64,000 bases of DNA from Agrobacterium salinitolerans (GCF_002008225.1 NZ_MRDH01000027.1:124001-188000); one strand, 5' to 3'; positions 1 through 8,228 are shown, counted from the stretch's first letter. Program-made: numbers and translations. The notes: generated by a model from the letters alone, not told the origin.

Positions 1-31
1 ATTGTCGCTGGTTGCAGTCAGCGCATGCTTT

Positions 32-730
32 CTACAGATCACCTATAGCGTTCAATGCACGAATGACATCAGCACCGAGTTGCTGTGTATTTTTCAATCC
101 GCCTTTCGAATTGAACAAATCGATACCGATTTCTGCCGCAACCGAACGTAGTCTCTCTTTGACGACGACTTGTTGTGGTTCTCCGTGTTGAAAAATACGG
201 ATTGCGCCGTTTTCATATTTTACAATTTCGAAGTCGGAGTAAGTGGCCTTTCCGGATATTTCGAGCGACTCAACAGGACGCTCTTCGCGGGTCCCACGTT
301 TGATCGGATAAACAAGCTTACCACCCTGTCCCCGCATAAATTGACGAGCCGTGTCTACGGTCTCGTCCAACAGTTCTTCCACTGATATTCCCTTGTCATC
401 ATCGATGTTAACCCGGAGGACCATCACGCGATCGACATGATGAAACGTATTCTCATTGAAATCGACGTGAGAGGAACTGGTGACGGTCTTGACCGATATT
501 CGTTCGTTCGAGGCGGAGACAACGTCGTAACCCCGCTGATTGGTATCGAGTGCCATTTGGCCGCGAGTAATCATTGCAGCGTAAAGCTCGCCAATGCGCC
601 CTGTGAGGTGATTGAGCTCGCCGGGGCTAACACCCCAGCTGACTTCCTTCTCGAACCAAGACAGCGCTTCGGCGAGCGACTGAATTATCTGGACTTGGGT
701 GAGTGTTGGTCGGTCGGTTACAGCAAGCAT
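32..730 (-). CDS. Putative PD-(D/E)XK-like protein (DUF6998-like)
   Basis: 232-residue protein of unknown function. The N-terminal third has the pattern GRIGELYAA, then GYDVVS, then RISVKT. This resembles the E, D, xK spacing of restriction-endonuclease-like folds and of DUF6998-type proteins. I recognise the pattern by eye only and there is no proof of nuclease activity. No signal peptide or membrane segment is visible. It lies 15 bases downstream of the ClpP-like/PAN gene on the same strand, so the two are probably cotranscribed. The ATG at 730 has a purine-rich stretch upstream. It sits in accessory DNA near an integrase, which fits a defence or mobile-element role, but that is inference. 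Confidence 0.6.
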   Translation of the reverse strand: MLAVTDRPTLTQVQIIQSLAEALSWFEKEVSWGVSPGELNHLTGRIGELYAAMITRGQMALDTNQRGYDVVSASNERISVKTVTSSSHVDFNENTFHHVDRVMVLRVNIDDDKGISVEELLDETVDTARQFMRGQGGKLVYPIKRGTREERPVESLEISGKATYSDFEIVKYENGAIRIFQHGEPQQVVVKERLRSVAAEIGIDLFNSKGGLKNTQQLGADVIRALNAIGDL

Positions 731-745
731 GGTCTTGTTTCCGTT

Positions 746-2023
746 TCAGTCCAAGCTGATGATCTTGGCGGGTGCAAACCGTTCCAGCTTTTTTAGCCCG
801 GACACCATTCCTTTGCCCGGCATGGGTGTTCCGACAGCGCCTTTCAGCCAACATTCCTTCTTTGGCCTAATATACGTGAAGGCCACGCACTGCTTCTCGT
901 CAATGCAGGCCAGACGACATTCCAGAGGAGTCTTCGCCGAACGTTCTGGCCGCCGGGATAAATCGCCACCGGGTAAATCGACGTCATCAAACAGCGCTGA
1001 TTGCGGATCGATCGTTCCAAGCGTGATGGCAGATGGATCTGCTTCGGCTCCACTCAGAAAGCGGCCCGAAAATGCAACGCTATTTCCATCGGCTCGTCCC
1101 GCGTTCGATTTCAGGAAGCAGTTCGGCCCTCTCTTGATTTTCGGGTTGGCGTTGTATGTGAAAGCTTTGCACTGGCCATTCAGAATCAGGCAGCGTTGAG
1201 CACATTCGCTAGCGTCGGCGACACGCTGCGATGAGATGTCATCTCCAAAGAGGTCCAGCCCGGTATAAATAGCAATTCGATTAGGTCGGCGGGTAAATTC
1301 GTCGAGGGTCGATAGCTTTGCCTGTTGTTTTGAATCTGGCGCAGGGGGTGACATGCGACTGTCTCCCAGAAGGTTAGCATCATTTGGTTTCTGGTCGCTA
1401 TCTTGGCCAGCGGCTGCAACGGGAACATCGACAACCGTCGGCGTCGTTGATTGTTCCTGCGCCGTTCGATTTAGCTTGTATTTATCCACCTCGTCTTGGC
1501 TGAATATATGCATGTCATCAGGGGGCGTCTTAAACATGACGTGCATCACGTCTACTGGCGTTCCAAAGCGATTGAGGACTTCGATAATATCTGAGATCGC
1601 CAGCTGCGCTCCAACCAAGTCCGGCGAGTCGGATGAAATCTGATGAACGCCCAAGGCTCCATCGACCTTCCGTTCATTGCCAGCAAGAAAGACGAACGAA
1701 CACGCGGATAAGCACTTGCTTTCTTTAGGAATGTAGGTCGCCAGCTTGCGTTGATGGATATCGTCCGCAATGAGCAAGCCCATCTGGACATTGCCACCGG
1801 GACTATTGAGGGTGACGAGCTTCGCATTTGGCGCTGCTTGAAGCGCACGACGAAAATTTAGGCCTGAGTTGACGTCGATATCGCCATTCAAAGCAATCAC
1901 GTCCGGATTCGCGTCACTTACAGCAAAAGGACCGAATGTTCTCTCGCCGGCAAATGCTCCGGAAAAAGTTGCCAATGAAATAACGCTGGCGCTAACAAAG
2001 CGAAGTAATCCACGCATACGCAA
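746..2023 (-). CDS. Exported ClpP-like serine protease-fold protein with two PAN/Apple domains
   Basis: 425 residues with an N-terminal signal peptide ending near AFAGE. Residues about 45-190 resemble the ClpP/crotonase-like domain found in periplasmic proteins: SPGGNVQMG, then CLSACSFVFLAG with the candidate nucleophile serine, then GVHQ with a candidate histidine. The C-terminal half has two cysteine-rich PAN/Apple-like modules, about residues 250-310 and 340-415, each with spaced Cys residues and AFTY motifs. Such modules usually bind protein or carbohydrate. The protein is probably periplasmic or surface-associated. It is the first gene of a two-gene minus-strand unit with the putative nuclease-fold gene. 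Its substrate is unknown. Confidence 0.75.
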   Translation of the reverse strand: MRMRGLLRFVSASVISLATFSGAFAGERTFGPFAVSDANPDVIALNGDIDVNSGLNFRRALQAAPNAKLVTLNSPGGNVQMGLLIADDIHQRKLATYIPKESKCLSACSFVFLAGNERKVDGALGVHQISSDSPDLVGAQLAISDIIEVLNRFGTPVDVMHVMFKTPPDDMHIFSQDEVDKYKLNRTAQEQSTTPTVVDVPVAAAGQDSDQKPNDANLLGDSRMSPPAPDSKQQAKLSTLDEFTRRPNRIAIYTGLDLFGDDISSQRVADASECAQRCLILNGQCKAFTYNANPKIKRGPNCFLKSNAGRADGNSVAFSGRFLSGAEADPSAITLGTIDPQSALFDDVDLPGGDLSRRPERSAKTPLECRLACIDEKQCVAFTYIRPKKECWLKGAVGTPMPGKGMVSGLKKLERFAPAKIISLD

Positions 2024-2199
2024 TACCCTTTACCCATGCATATCAAACTATACTGACGCCGCGCGTGCAAGGCGCTCAATCATAAATCGCCTATGATTTT
2101 TGATTGCAGTTAATGCGTGTGAATGCTGCGCCGGGATAATCCTTGGCCCCCTCTTCGGGGCATCCTACGCATGATCGACAATGAACGTTGGAGATCACG

Positions 2200-3192
2200 A
2201 TGGCGACAATCCGAAAACTCAGGGGAAGATGGCAGGCACAGGTTCGTCGGCGTGGTATGAAGCCCCGGTGCAAATCGTTCGACACGAAGCTCGAAGCTGA
2301 GAAGTGGGCGCGCGACCTCGAGGCACAGGTCGATAGGTTCGGCGCGGCCCCAGACACGAAAATTCTTGAAAGCACGACGCTCGGGCAGCTTCTCGAACGT
2401 TATCAGCGCGAAGTGTCACCTCTTAAACGCGGCTCCCTCCAAGAGATACAGCGGATCGACGTGCTTCGTCGCCACGAACTCGCATACCGGACGATGATCG
2501 GTTTGAGCCAGCAGGATATAGCATCCTTCCGTGACGAGCGGCTTCAATCCGTAGCTCCGTCGACCACTGTTCGGGAGCTTGCGATCCTGAGCCACGTTCT
2601 CGAGGTTGCTATCCGTGATTGGGGTCTGCCGCTCGCAAAGAACGTGGTGAAGCTGGTGCGTCGCCCGGTTATCCGTAACGAGCGCAGCCGGAGATTGGCC
2701 GGCAATGAGGAGCAGCGTCTGCTCGATGGTTGCGACAGTGGACAGACGCCATACTTCAAGACGCTTCTGATCCTCGCCATCGAGACAGGGATGCGGCGAG
2801 GGGAGATCCTCGGTCTGAAATGGTCCGACATTTCGCACAATCGTCGGGTGATCACGCTCGCCCTAACCAAGAATGGCTCCAGTCGCCAGGTGCCTTTGTC
2901 TCAGCGTGCGTTCGACGCGCTGATGGATTGGAAGGAGCGCGCGCAGGTGGATCAATCTACCGTCTTCCCGATGACGGCAGGAGCGCTGGAGCAGGCGTGG
3001 CGTCGGTTGCTCATCCGGACAGGGATCAAGTCGCTCCGGTTCCATGACTTGCGTCACGAGGGCGTCAGCCGTCTATTCGAGCGGGGTCTGAACATTATTG
3101 AGGTCAGTAGCATCTCCGGACATAAAGAGCTCCGGATGCTGAAGCGCTATACACATCTCAGCGCCGACGATCTGGTCGCGCGCCTGGGATAG
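2200..3192 (+). CDS. Tyrosine site-specific integrase
   Basis: 330-residue phage/ICE-type integrase that catalyses strand exchange at att sites. The N-terminal arm-binding segment (about 1-50) and core-binding SAM-like domain (about 60-150) precede a complete catalytic domain. The catalytic residues are visible: R199 in GMRRGE, K224, H282/R285 in FHDLRHE, H308 in SGHKE and Y317 in KRYTH. The ATG at 2200 is chosen because GGAGATCACG precedes it with good spacing. No tRNA gene is adjacent. The integrase lies at the left of a 14-kb accessory block with recombinase and restriction genes, and imperfect repeats follow its stop codon. It is intact, so the element could still be active. Confidence 0.93.
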   Translation: MATIRKLRGRWQAQVRRRGMKPRCKSFDTKLEAEKWARDLEAQVDRFGAAPDTKILESTTLGQLLERYQREVSPLKRGSLQEIQRIDVLRRHELAYRTMIGLSQQDIASFRDERLQSVAPSTTVRELAILSHVLEVAIRDWGLPLAKNVVKLVRRPVIRNERSRRLAGNEEQRLLDGCDSGQTPYFKTLLILAIETGMRRGEILGLKWSDISHNRRVITLALTKNGSSRQVPLSQRAFDALMDWKERAQVDQSTVFPMTAGALEQAWRRLLIRTGIKSLRFHDLRHEGVSRLFERGLNIIEVSSISGHKELRMLKRYTHLSADDLVARLG

Positions 3193-3227
3193 ATTCATCT
3201 ACGGCTGACGACGTTGCCTTGCGCAAC

Positions 3228-3431
3228 GTTTACATCAACCTTGCCTGAGAGCCGCATGCGTCAAGGTTGCGGGCAAAATTGGCTCCAAATATGAATCTAG
3301 GGTTGCATATTTCCTTGCCGAGACCTGCGAAAATGCCGGATTTTCATTGCCGACCTTTACACGAAGTTTACATTAACTTGACGGATTTGCCCGTTTCGAG
3401 CGTTTTTGGCGTCTGTGTAAAGGTTGCGCAA
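3228..3431. repeat. Cluster of short direct/inverted repeats after integrase
   Basis: GTTTACATCAACCTTG at 3228-3243 is repeated imperfectly as GTTTACATTAACTTG at 3366-3380. CAACCTTG (3236-3243) pairs with CAAGGTTG (3262-3269). CCTTTACAC (3354-3362) pairs with GTGTAAAGG (3415-3423). The palindrome TTGCGCAA occurs near both ends. Clusters like this next to an integrase can be arm-type binding sites or an att region. That role is inference. Confidence 0.45.
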
Positions 3432-3659
3432 CCCGCCTGAGTTGCGTTGGTCGCTTGGTGCCTCGTCTCCTGCCAGTCAACCGGCTGTGTCTGCCAAATT
3501 TCGCGACCGGCGCACGGTTGAGCCGGATGTGCAACGCTACCGACCCCTTAGGTGCCAGTGGCGAAAACATATTCACCGGCGAGCGAGGACGCAGCCGTAG
3601 ATCAATCTATTTCAGCGTATCCTCGCATGGGGATTCGCGCCACCCCGACACGAAGCTGA

Positions 3660-3983
3660 CAGCAGTCGAGCGGCACCAAAGCCCCGCGTCGCCGTGGACG
3701 ATCGAGCGCAGAGCGTCTACCTCTCTTTCATGTCCGCCCGGTGCCGTTGGACCTCCTCTGCCATGGCTGCGGCGATCAACGGTCGAGCCCTGGTCTATGA
3801 GCAAACATCGAAGTCCTAGAAGAAATTAAGCTCCACGATGGGGATGCATTCCGTGCTGGCGATGATCGAGCGTTCTATCCTCCCATGCTAGAAATCGACT
3901 GGGAAGCGCGTAGGCGAGCGCCAGCGACACCACAGCACCCATTTGCATATCGACTACCGGATCGCGCCTACACGCATCCTTGA
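3660..3983 (+). pseudogene. Possible decayed conserved hypothetical gene
   Basis: One plus-strand frame encodes a protein-like stretch containing AERLPLFHVRPVPLDLLC, then an in-frame TGA at 3798-3800. It continues in the same frame with EVLEEIKLHDGDAF, AFYPPMLEIDWEARRRAP and HPFAYRLP before a stop at 3981-3983. The second part looks like the compact C-terminus of a real protein but has no start codon after the TGA. I do not recognise the family. This may be a remnant inactivated by a nonsense mutation, or a chance open frame. Confidence 0.3.
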
Positions 3984-4159
3984 GTCAAAGAGCATGCTCA
4001 TCAGCCTGCTATGTCGAAAATGACTCTTCATCGTTTGATTATAGACGGGTAAAGGATCGGATGTGTGGACAAACGGAGCCAACCTGCTTCGCTCCGAAAA
4101 GGTTCGGCGACCGGAGCGTAGCGCGCCCGGAGAGTATAACTGCGTTACCACGCCGGGAA

Positions 4160-4253
4160 CGTGAACTTTTGTCCGTTCTATTTTTCTCTCATATAAGAAA
4201 TTAATAAATAGTAATAATAATAAATAATATTAAATAACGGCCAAAAGTTCACG
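4160..4253. repeat. Near-perfect 18-bp inverted repeat flanking an AT-rich block
   Basis: CGTGAACTTTTGTCCGTT at 4160-4177 pairs with AACGGCCAAAAGTTCACG at 4236-4253, with a single mismatch. The 58 bases between are almost entirely A and T (runs of TAATAATAATAAATAATATT). The structure lies 105 bases upstream of the orphan gene at 4358. It could be a pair of operator or initiator sites around an unwinding element, or a promoter region. No repeat array that would prove a replication origin is visible. Confidence 0.6.
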
Positions 4254-4357
4254 CTCCGGTTCGTCCCATTTTTCCACTTTTGCTCATGACTTGAAGCACT
4301 TCCTCCGGGAGACCGCTATAAGTTCCGACGAACAAGAGTGGCAGAGGAACTTCCGGC

Positions 4358-4891
4358 ATGGAAAATTTGAACGATGACGTGACGTATGTCTTTGAGCCCG
4401 CAGTAATCAGGCTCACTCCGTATGATAAGCGTTTCCAGGAACTTCGCGCTCTGGAGCAAAAGCGTGATGAACTTTTGAAGCGGCCGTATGGCCAGCGCAG
4501 CGTGGCTCAACTGGATTATCTGATCAAAAAGGCGGAGGACCGGTTCGAGAAGGAGAAGAAGCGTGGCGCCGATGATGATTGGCGCAGGTTGCGTGATATT
4601 GATGAATGGCGCTCTCGTGACGGTAGGGAGATACGTAATACGAGCCGTCGGCGGGTTCGCATCAAGCCGAACGAAGATTTGTCGCACTTGACTGCCGAGC
4701 AGAAGGAGCAGCGGAAGCGTGACCAGCGCGCCGACGCGAACTTTATCAAGCGCCAAGAAGCAAAGGGGCTTGCAGTATCTGATATTCAGGCCGGGCTTTT
4801 GCTTCGTCAGCAGCAGCGGGAGAGAATGCGGGGAGCAGAGACAGAGGCCAAGAGTGCGATGTCAAGGAATCCGGCTTTCGGGATCTTTTGA
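4358..4891 (+). CDS. Hypothetical highly charged protein
   Basis: 177 residues, not recognised. The protein is very rich in Arg, Lys, Glu and Asp, with probable long helices or coiled coil around residues 20-75 (QELRALEQKRDELL, DRFEKEKKR) and again around 105-165. No signal peptide, membrane segment, Cys or catalytic motif stands out. The composition suits a nucleic-acid-associated or phage/plasmid accessory protein, but no function can be assigned. It is followed by a convergent serine recombinase gene 12 bases away. Upstream lies the AT-rich inverted-repeat block, which may hold its promoter. Confidence 0.6.
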   Translation: MENLNDDVTYVFEPAVIRLTPYDKRFQELRALEQKRDELLKRPYGQRSVAQLDYLIKKAEDRFEKEKKRGADDDWRRLRDIDEWRSRDGREIRNTSRRRVRIKPNEDLSHLTAEQKEQRKRDQRADANFIKRQEAKGLAVSDIQAGLLLRQQQRERMRGAETEAKSAMSRNPAFGIF

Positions 4892-4903
4892 TGTCGGAGC
4901 GGT

Positions 4904-5488
4904 TCACAATATCGAGTCTCCGAGATTATCAGATTGCTCGCGCAGCAATCGCGAAAGTGTGCGCGGGTGGATTCGGTATTCACCCGCAACCTCTGCAACC
5001 GGGCGATGATTAATATCGATTGCCGCCCTTGCGTTGACGAGTTGTTCTGCCGTCATCGCTGGTCTCCGGCCTATCCGGCTGCCGCGAGCCCGAGCCGCAG
5101 CCATGCCTGCACGCGTTCGTTCGCTGATCAGCGATCGCTCAAATTCAGCCATCGATGCGAGGACGTGCAGCAGCAGCCGACCGCCTGAGGTGCTGGTATC
5201 TAAGCTTTCGCTTAGCGATCGGAACTCGACGCCGCGCTCGTTGAGATCGCGGACGAGCTTGAGTAGCTCGAACAGCGAGCGACCGAGGCGATCCAGTCGC
5301 CAGACGGTCAATGTGTCACCATTTCGCAGGACCCGCAGCACTTTATTCAGTCCGGGTCGCGAAAAATTCGCGCCGGAGAAGCCCTCGTCGGTCAATACTC
5401 TGACGCAACCAGCCGCATTCAGTGCCGTGAGTTGAAGGTCCATGTTTTGCTCGGTCGTGCTGACGCGAGCGTATCCGAAATTGGGCAT
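4904..5488 (-). CDS. Serine recombinase / resolvase (invertase family)
   Basis: 194-residue small serine recombinase that breaks and rejoins DNA through a serine-phosphate intermediate. The N-terminus has YARVSTTEQN with nucleophile S10, followed by LTDEGFSGA, then RLDRLGRS and the E-helix region ASMAEFERSLISERTRAG. The C-terminal helix-turn-helix is EVAGEYRIHPRTLSRLL. The ATG at 5488 is preferred because it begins exactly at the conserved resolvase N-terminus; an in-frame start at 5551 adds 21 unconserved residues. A perfect inverted repeat 32 bases upstream may be part of its site. It probably belongs to the mobile region or to a lost transposon, since no transposase is present. Confidence 0.92.
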   Translation of the reverse strand: MPNFGYARVSTTEQNMDLQLTALNAAGCVRVLTDEGFSGANFSRPGLNKVLRVLRNGDTLTVWRLDRLGRSLFELLKLVRDLNERGVEFRSLSESLDTSTSGGRLLLHVLASMAEFERSLISERTRAGMAAARARGSRIGRRPAMTAEQLVNARAAIDINHRPVAEVAGEYRIHPRTLSRLLREQSDNLGDSIL

Positions 5489-5519
5489 GTCGATTCCGTT
5501 CTGATCCTGCAACCGGGGT

Positions 5520-5541
5520 GGGTATTCACCACAGAATACCC
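5520..5541. repeat. Inverted repeat upstream of serine recombinase
   Basis: GGGTATTC, spacer ACCACA, GAATACCC form a perfect 8-bp-arm palindrome 32 bases before the recombinase start. Resolvase genes often carry res subsites or operators in this position. A complete three-subsite res locus was not identified. Confidence 0.5.
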
Positions 5542-5707
5542 GCCAAGCCATTGATTTAAAGGAACCTTTTTGTGCGGCATAGGGTTTTTATTGACAGCGC
5601 TCGCGACGTTAAAGGAAATCAATACCTTAGCGGGACGTGCCGGAACGCTGGTTCGTTATGACGGAACCCTTCCCTTTTGTGCGGTGCCTTTTTGAACGGT
5701 ATTGCCA

Positions 5708-6088
5708 ATGAAGATGAAGTCGCAACCCATCGTGCTCGCTGTCGTCAGTTCGTTACTCTCATGTCCTGCGGGGGCTGCAGATGAACTGAGCGCCATAGTC
5801 AATGTATTGGCGACAACGGCGGCGCGGATTAGAGCGATTTCGGACAGCTGCAAAATCGCAGTTGATCCGATGCTCGAGGGACAGGTCATCGAAACTCTGA
5901 TGGATGTGCCAGGGTTGAAAATAAGTGGCGTGATCTCCCATTTTCAGCACCGTAGGCAGTCAGAAGCTAGCATTCGTGGCTCAAAATGCTATCCGGAAGA
6001 TGCGGATGCTCTGAACACGTTAAACAGGATCTACAAGAGCGAAACCGCCAGTCTTAAAGCTGTCATTGCTCAGAAAATTGTGGAGTAG
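5708..6088 (+). CDS. Small exported hypothetical protein
   Basis: 126 residues. The start MKMKSQ leads into a hydrophobic signal sequence (IVLAVVSSLLSCPAGAADE) with a predicted cleavage after AGAA, so the mature protein is probably periplasmic. The mature part contains two Cys residues (SDSCKIAV and GSKCYPED) that could form a disulfide. It is mostly helical, with LNTLNRIYKSETASLKAVIAQ at the C-terminus. The family is not recognised. An upstream in-frame TTG at 5702 is possible, but ATG at 5708 gives a normal signal peptide. No partner is obvious; it stands alone between the recombinase and a frameshifted minus-strand gene. Confidence 0.55.
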   Translation: MKMKSQPIVLAVVSSLLSCPAGAADELSAIVNVLATTAARIRAISDSCKIAVDPMLEGQVIETLMDVPGLKISGVISHFQHRRQSEASIRGSKCYPEDADALNTLNRIYKSETASLKAVIAQKIVE

Positions 6089-6111
6089 AGGTGGCGCTTG
6101 ATTGTGGCTGT

Positions 6112-6613
6112 TTAAACGGAGGCATTCGTTTTCAGCCACTTTTCTAAGCCAATGATCACGTCCGCCTGCACCCTGTCTCCTCTATGAAGGGCCCGGCCCA
6201 GCGACGCGTTGAGCTTTGGGAAACCCATTTCCGCCATTACGTTGCCAACCTTCAGATGGCGTTTTGCAATGATCTCCTCGATCCGGTTCTTTGTGGCGGG
6301 CAATAACTTCCCGTTTATTGCGATCGTGGGGCTAGCCGTGCCAGTCGTTGATCTAGGTGCGATAAGATGCCCTTTGGCCGCAAGCCAGCCTAAGGAAGGC
6401 AGTCTTTTCGGATTTGTTCGCCTTATTGAACGCGTTCTTCAGCTCGTGAAGTCGGGTTCTTGACTTCTTCAAGCCTGCAGCTATCGCCGCCTCAGTGACC
6501 GTCTTGTGCTTCCCGGCTTTCAAATCAGCATAAACCAGCGGGAATTCATTCTTCAGTCGCTCTTCGTAATAAGCGCTGTCGCGTTTTTGCTTCTTCGGCA
6601 TCTCAAAATTCAT
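6112..6613 (-). pseudogene. Conserved hypothetical gene split by a +1 frameshift
   Basis: The 5' part encodes KKQKRDSAYYEERLKNEF, VYADLKAGKHKTVTEAA and GLKKSRTRLHELKNAF, then drifts into an implausible tail after TAFLRL. Reading one base further at about 6388-6394 restores a coherent frame (WLAAKGHLIAP, INGKLLPATKNRIEEI, VGNVMAEMGFPKLNASLGRAL) to the stop at 6112, giving about 166 residues in all. The N-terminal half looks like a small DNA-binding protein common on rhizobial mobile elements. The switch point is CTTAGGC in frame, so a programmed frameshift cannot be excluded, though simple mutation or sequencing error is more likely. ATG 6613 and ATG 6601 are both possible starts. Confidence 0.65.
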
Positions 6614-6773
6614 CCGGATCAAAATGTGGTCGATCTAAGCGCGCAGACACAAAAGCGCCAGAACGACTCACCGGCGCGCGTCGCTCGCTTTCCGCTGTCC
6701 GACATCGACCAATAGCTCAGAGCCAGCCGGTGAGCACCCCTGAGTCAACCAGACAGGTTCCGCAACAGGACAG

Positions 6774-8228
6774 TTAGACACTCAGTCCTCCGAGCGCCTT
6801 CGCCACGTTGCGGAACTTATCCAGAGCAAGCTCCAGGCTTTCGACGACTTCAGCGGCAACTTCGTCCGGTGGCGGGAGGAGCGCAGGGTCGTCTAGGCTG
6901 TCGTCCTTCAGCCAGAAGATATCCAGATTGACCTTGTCGCGCGCCAGCAAGGCTTCGAGCGGGTAACGCTTGAACCGTTCGCTCTCCGCACGCTCGTGAC
7001 GCCGTCCGCCTTTGTAACTGGTCACGAAGTCGTCCAGATCCGCGCGAACCATCGGGCGCTCCTTCAAGGTGAAGCGCTTGTTGGTTCTTAGGTCATAGAT
7101 CCAGAGTTCCTTGGTCGAGGCGTCTTCCGAGGGCGGCTTTTTGTCGAAGAACAGAACATTGGCCTTCACACCCTGCTTGTAGAAAATGCCGGTCGGCAGG
7201 CGCAGCAGCGTGTGGAAATCGAAATTCTGCAGGAGGCGTCGACGAATGGTTTCACCGGCCCCGCCTTCGAACAGCACGTTGTCGGGCAACACAACGCCGG
7301 CCTCGCCGTTGGGGGCGAGCACAGTCATGATGTGCTGCAAGAAGTTCAGCTGCTTGTTGGACGTGGTGACGAAGAAATCCTGGCGATCGTAATCCTCGCG
7401 TTCGGTGTCGATTTCGCCATCGTCGCGGATGACGCGATAGCTCTGCTTCTTGCCGAAGGGCGGGTTGGCCAGCACGACATCATAGGTCTTGCCACCCGCG
7501 CCGAGCAGCGCATCTTTGGCCTCAACGATCGACTCCACGCCAGTGATGCCATGCAGATAGAGGTTCATCGCAGCAAGCCGAACGACTTCGGGCACGATGT
7601 CTGCGCCGGAGAACTTGTTCTTCAATGCCGAATAGACGGCCCGGTCGCGCGCCTTTGGGTGCTTCTTCATATGCTCCCAGGCCGCGAGCAAAAAGCCGGC
7701 GGTGCCACAGGCAGGATCATGCACGGTCTGATGCGGCTTTGGGTCTACAACTTCCACCATGGCGTCGATGACAGGGCGCGGTGTGAAGTATTGGCCAGCA
7801 CCTGACTTTACGTCTTCAGCGTTGCGAGCAAGCAAGCCTTCATAGATGTCGCCTTTGACGTCAACGGGCAGGCCAAGCCAGGTTTCACTGTCAATCAGCC
7901 CCACCAGACGCTTCAGTTTCGCCGGATCTTGGATCTCGTTCTGCGCCTTGAGGAAGATCGCACCGATGATGCCGCCCTGTTTCGACAGGGTCTCCAGCAG
8001 TTTGCCATAGGCGGCACTCAGTGCCTCTCCAGAGAGATCCCGAATGTCCGACCAAGCTGCTCCCTCAGGCAGCATAGAGGCTTCGCCGATCTGCGTGACG
8101 CGCTCGTCATCCATCTTCAGGAAGAGGAGATAAGATATCTGGCTGATATAAGCTTGATAGGAGACGCCCTGGTCGCGAAGCACATTTGCGAAATTCCAGA
8201 CCTTGGCGACAAGCGTTTGCGAATTCAT
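6774..8228 (-). CDS. hsdM: Type I restriction-modification system DNA methyltransferase subunit (HsdM)
   Basis: 484-residue N6-adenine methyltransferase subunit. It modifies the target directed by HsdS and is part of the restriction complex. An N-terminal helical HsdM_N domain (about 1-120) is followed by GQYFTP at 145-150, the SAM-binding motif I DPACGTAGF at 171-179 and the catalytic NPPFG at 255-259. The gene is last in a minus-strand operon (hsdR, hsdS, DUF262 gene, hsdM) and its start overlaps the preceding stop by four bases, which suggests translational coupling. Being last and separated from hsdS by another gene is unusual for type I systems. Full-length and apparently functional. Confidence 0.96.
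   Translation of the reverse strand: MNSQTLVAKVWNFANVLRDQGVSYQAYISQISYLLFLKMDDERVTQIGEASMLPEGAAWSDIRDLSGEALSAAYGKLLETLSKQGGIIGAIFLKAQNEIQDPAKLKRLVGLIDSETWLGLPVDVKGDIYEGLLARNAEDVKSGAGQYFTPRPVIDAMVEVVDPKPHQTVHDPACGTAGFLLAAWEHMKKHPKARDRAVYSALKNKFSGADIVPEVVRLAAMNLYLHGITGVESIVEAKDALLGAGGKTYDVVLANPPFGKKQSYRVIRDDGEIDTEREDYDRQDFFVTTSNKQLNFLQHIMTVLAPNGEAGVVLPDNVLFEGGAGETIRRRLLQNFDFHTLLRLPTGIFYKQGVKANVLFFDKKPPSEDASTKELWIYDLRTNKRFTLKERPMVRADLDDFVTSYKGGRRHERAESERFKRYPLEALLARDKVNLDIFWLKDDSLDDPALLPPPDEVAAEVVESLELALDKFRNVAKALGGLSV

Larger units (their letters stand above)
3193..4357. other. Repeat-rich, largely noncoding stretch between integrase and orphan gene
   Basis: About 1.16 kb without a convincing intact gene. 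It contains a cluster of short direct and inverted repeats just after the integrase (3228-3431), a possible decayed coding segment (3660-3983), and an AT-rich block flanked by a long inverted repeat (4160-4253). Each is listed separately. Reading frames here are short and lack recognisable motifs. Confidence 0.6.

Noticed and set aside
4975..5530. Shared 10- and 11-mers (GGTATTCACC, CTGCAACCGGG) near both ends of the serine recombinase gene
   Set aside because: The left copies encode part of the conserved helix-turn-helix and the order of the two words differs between ends, so they are probably coincidental rather than crossover sites.
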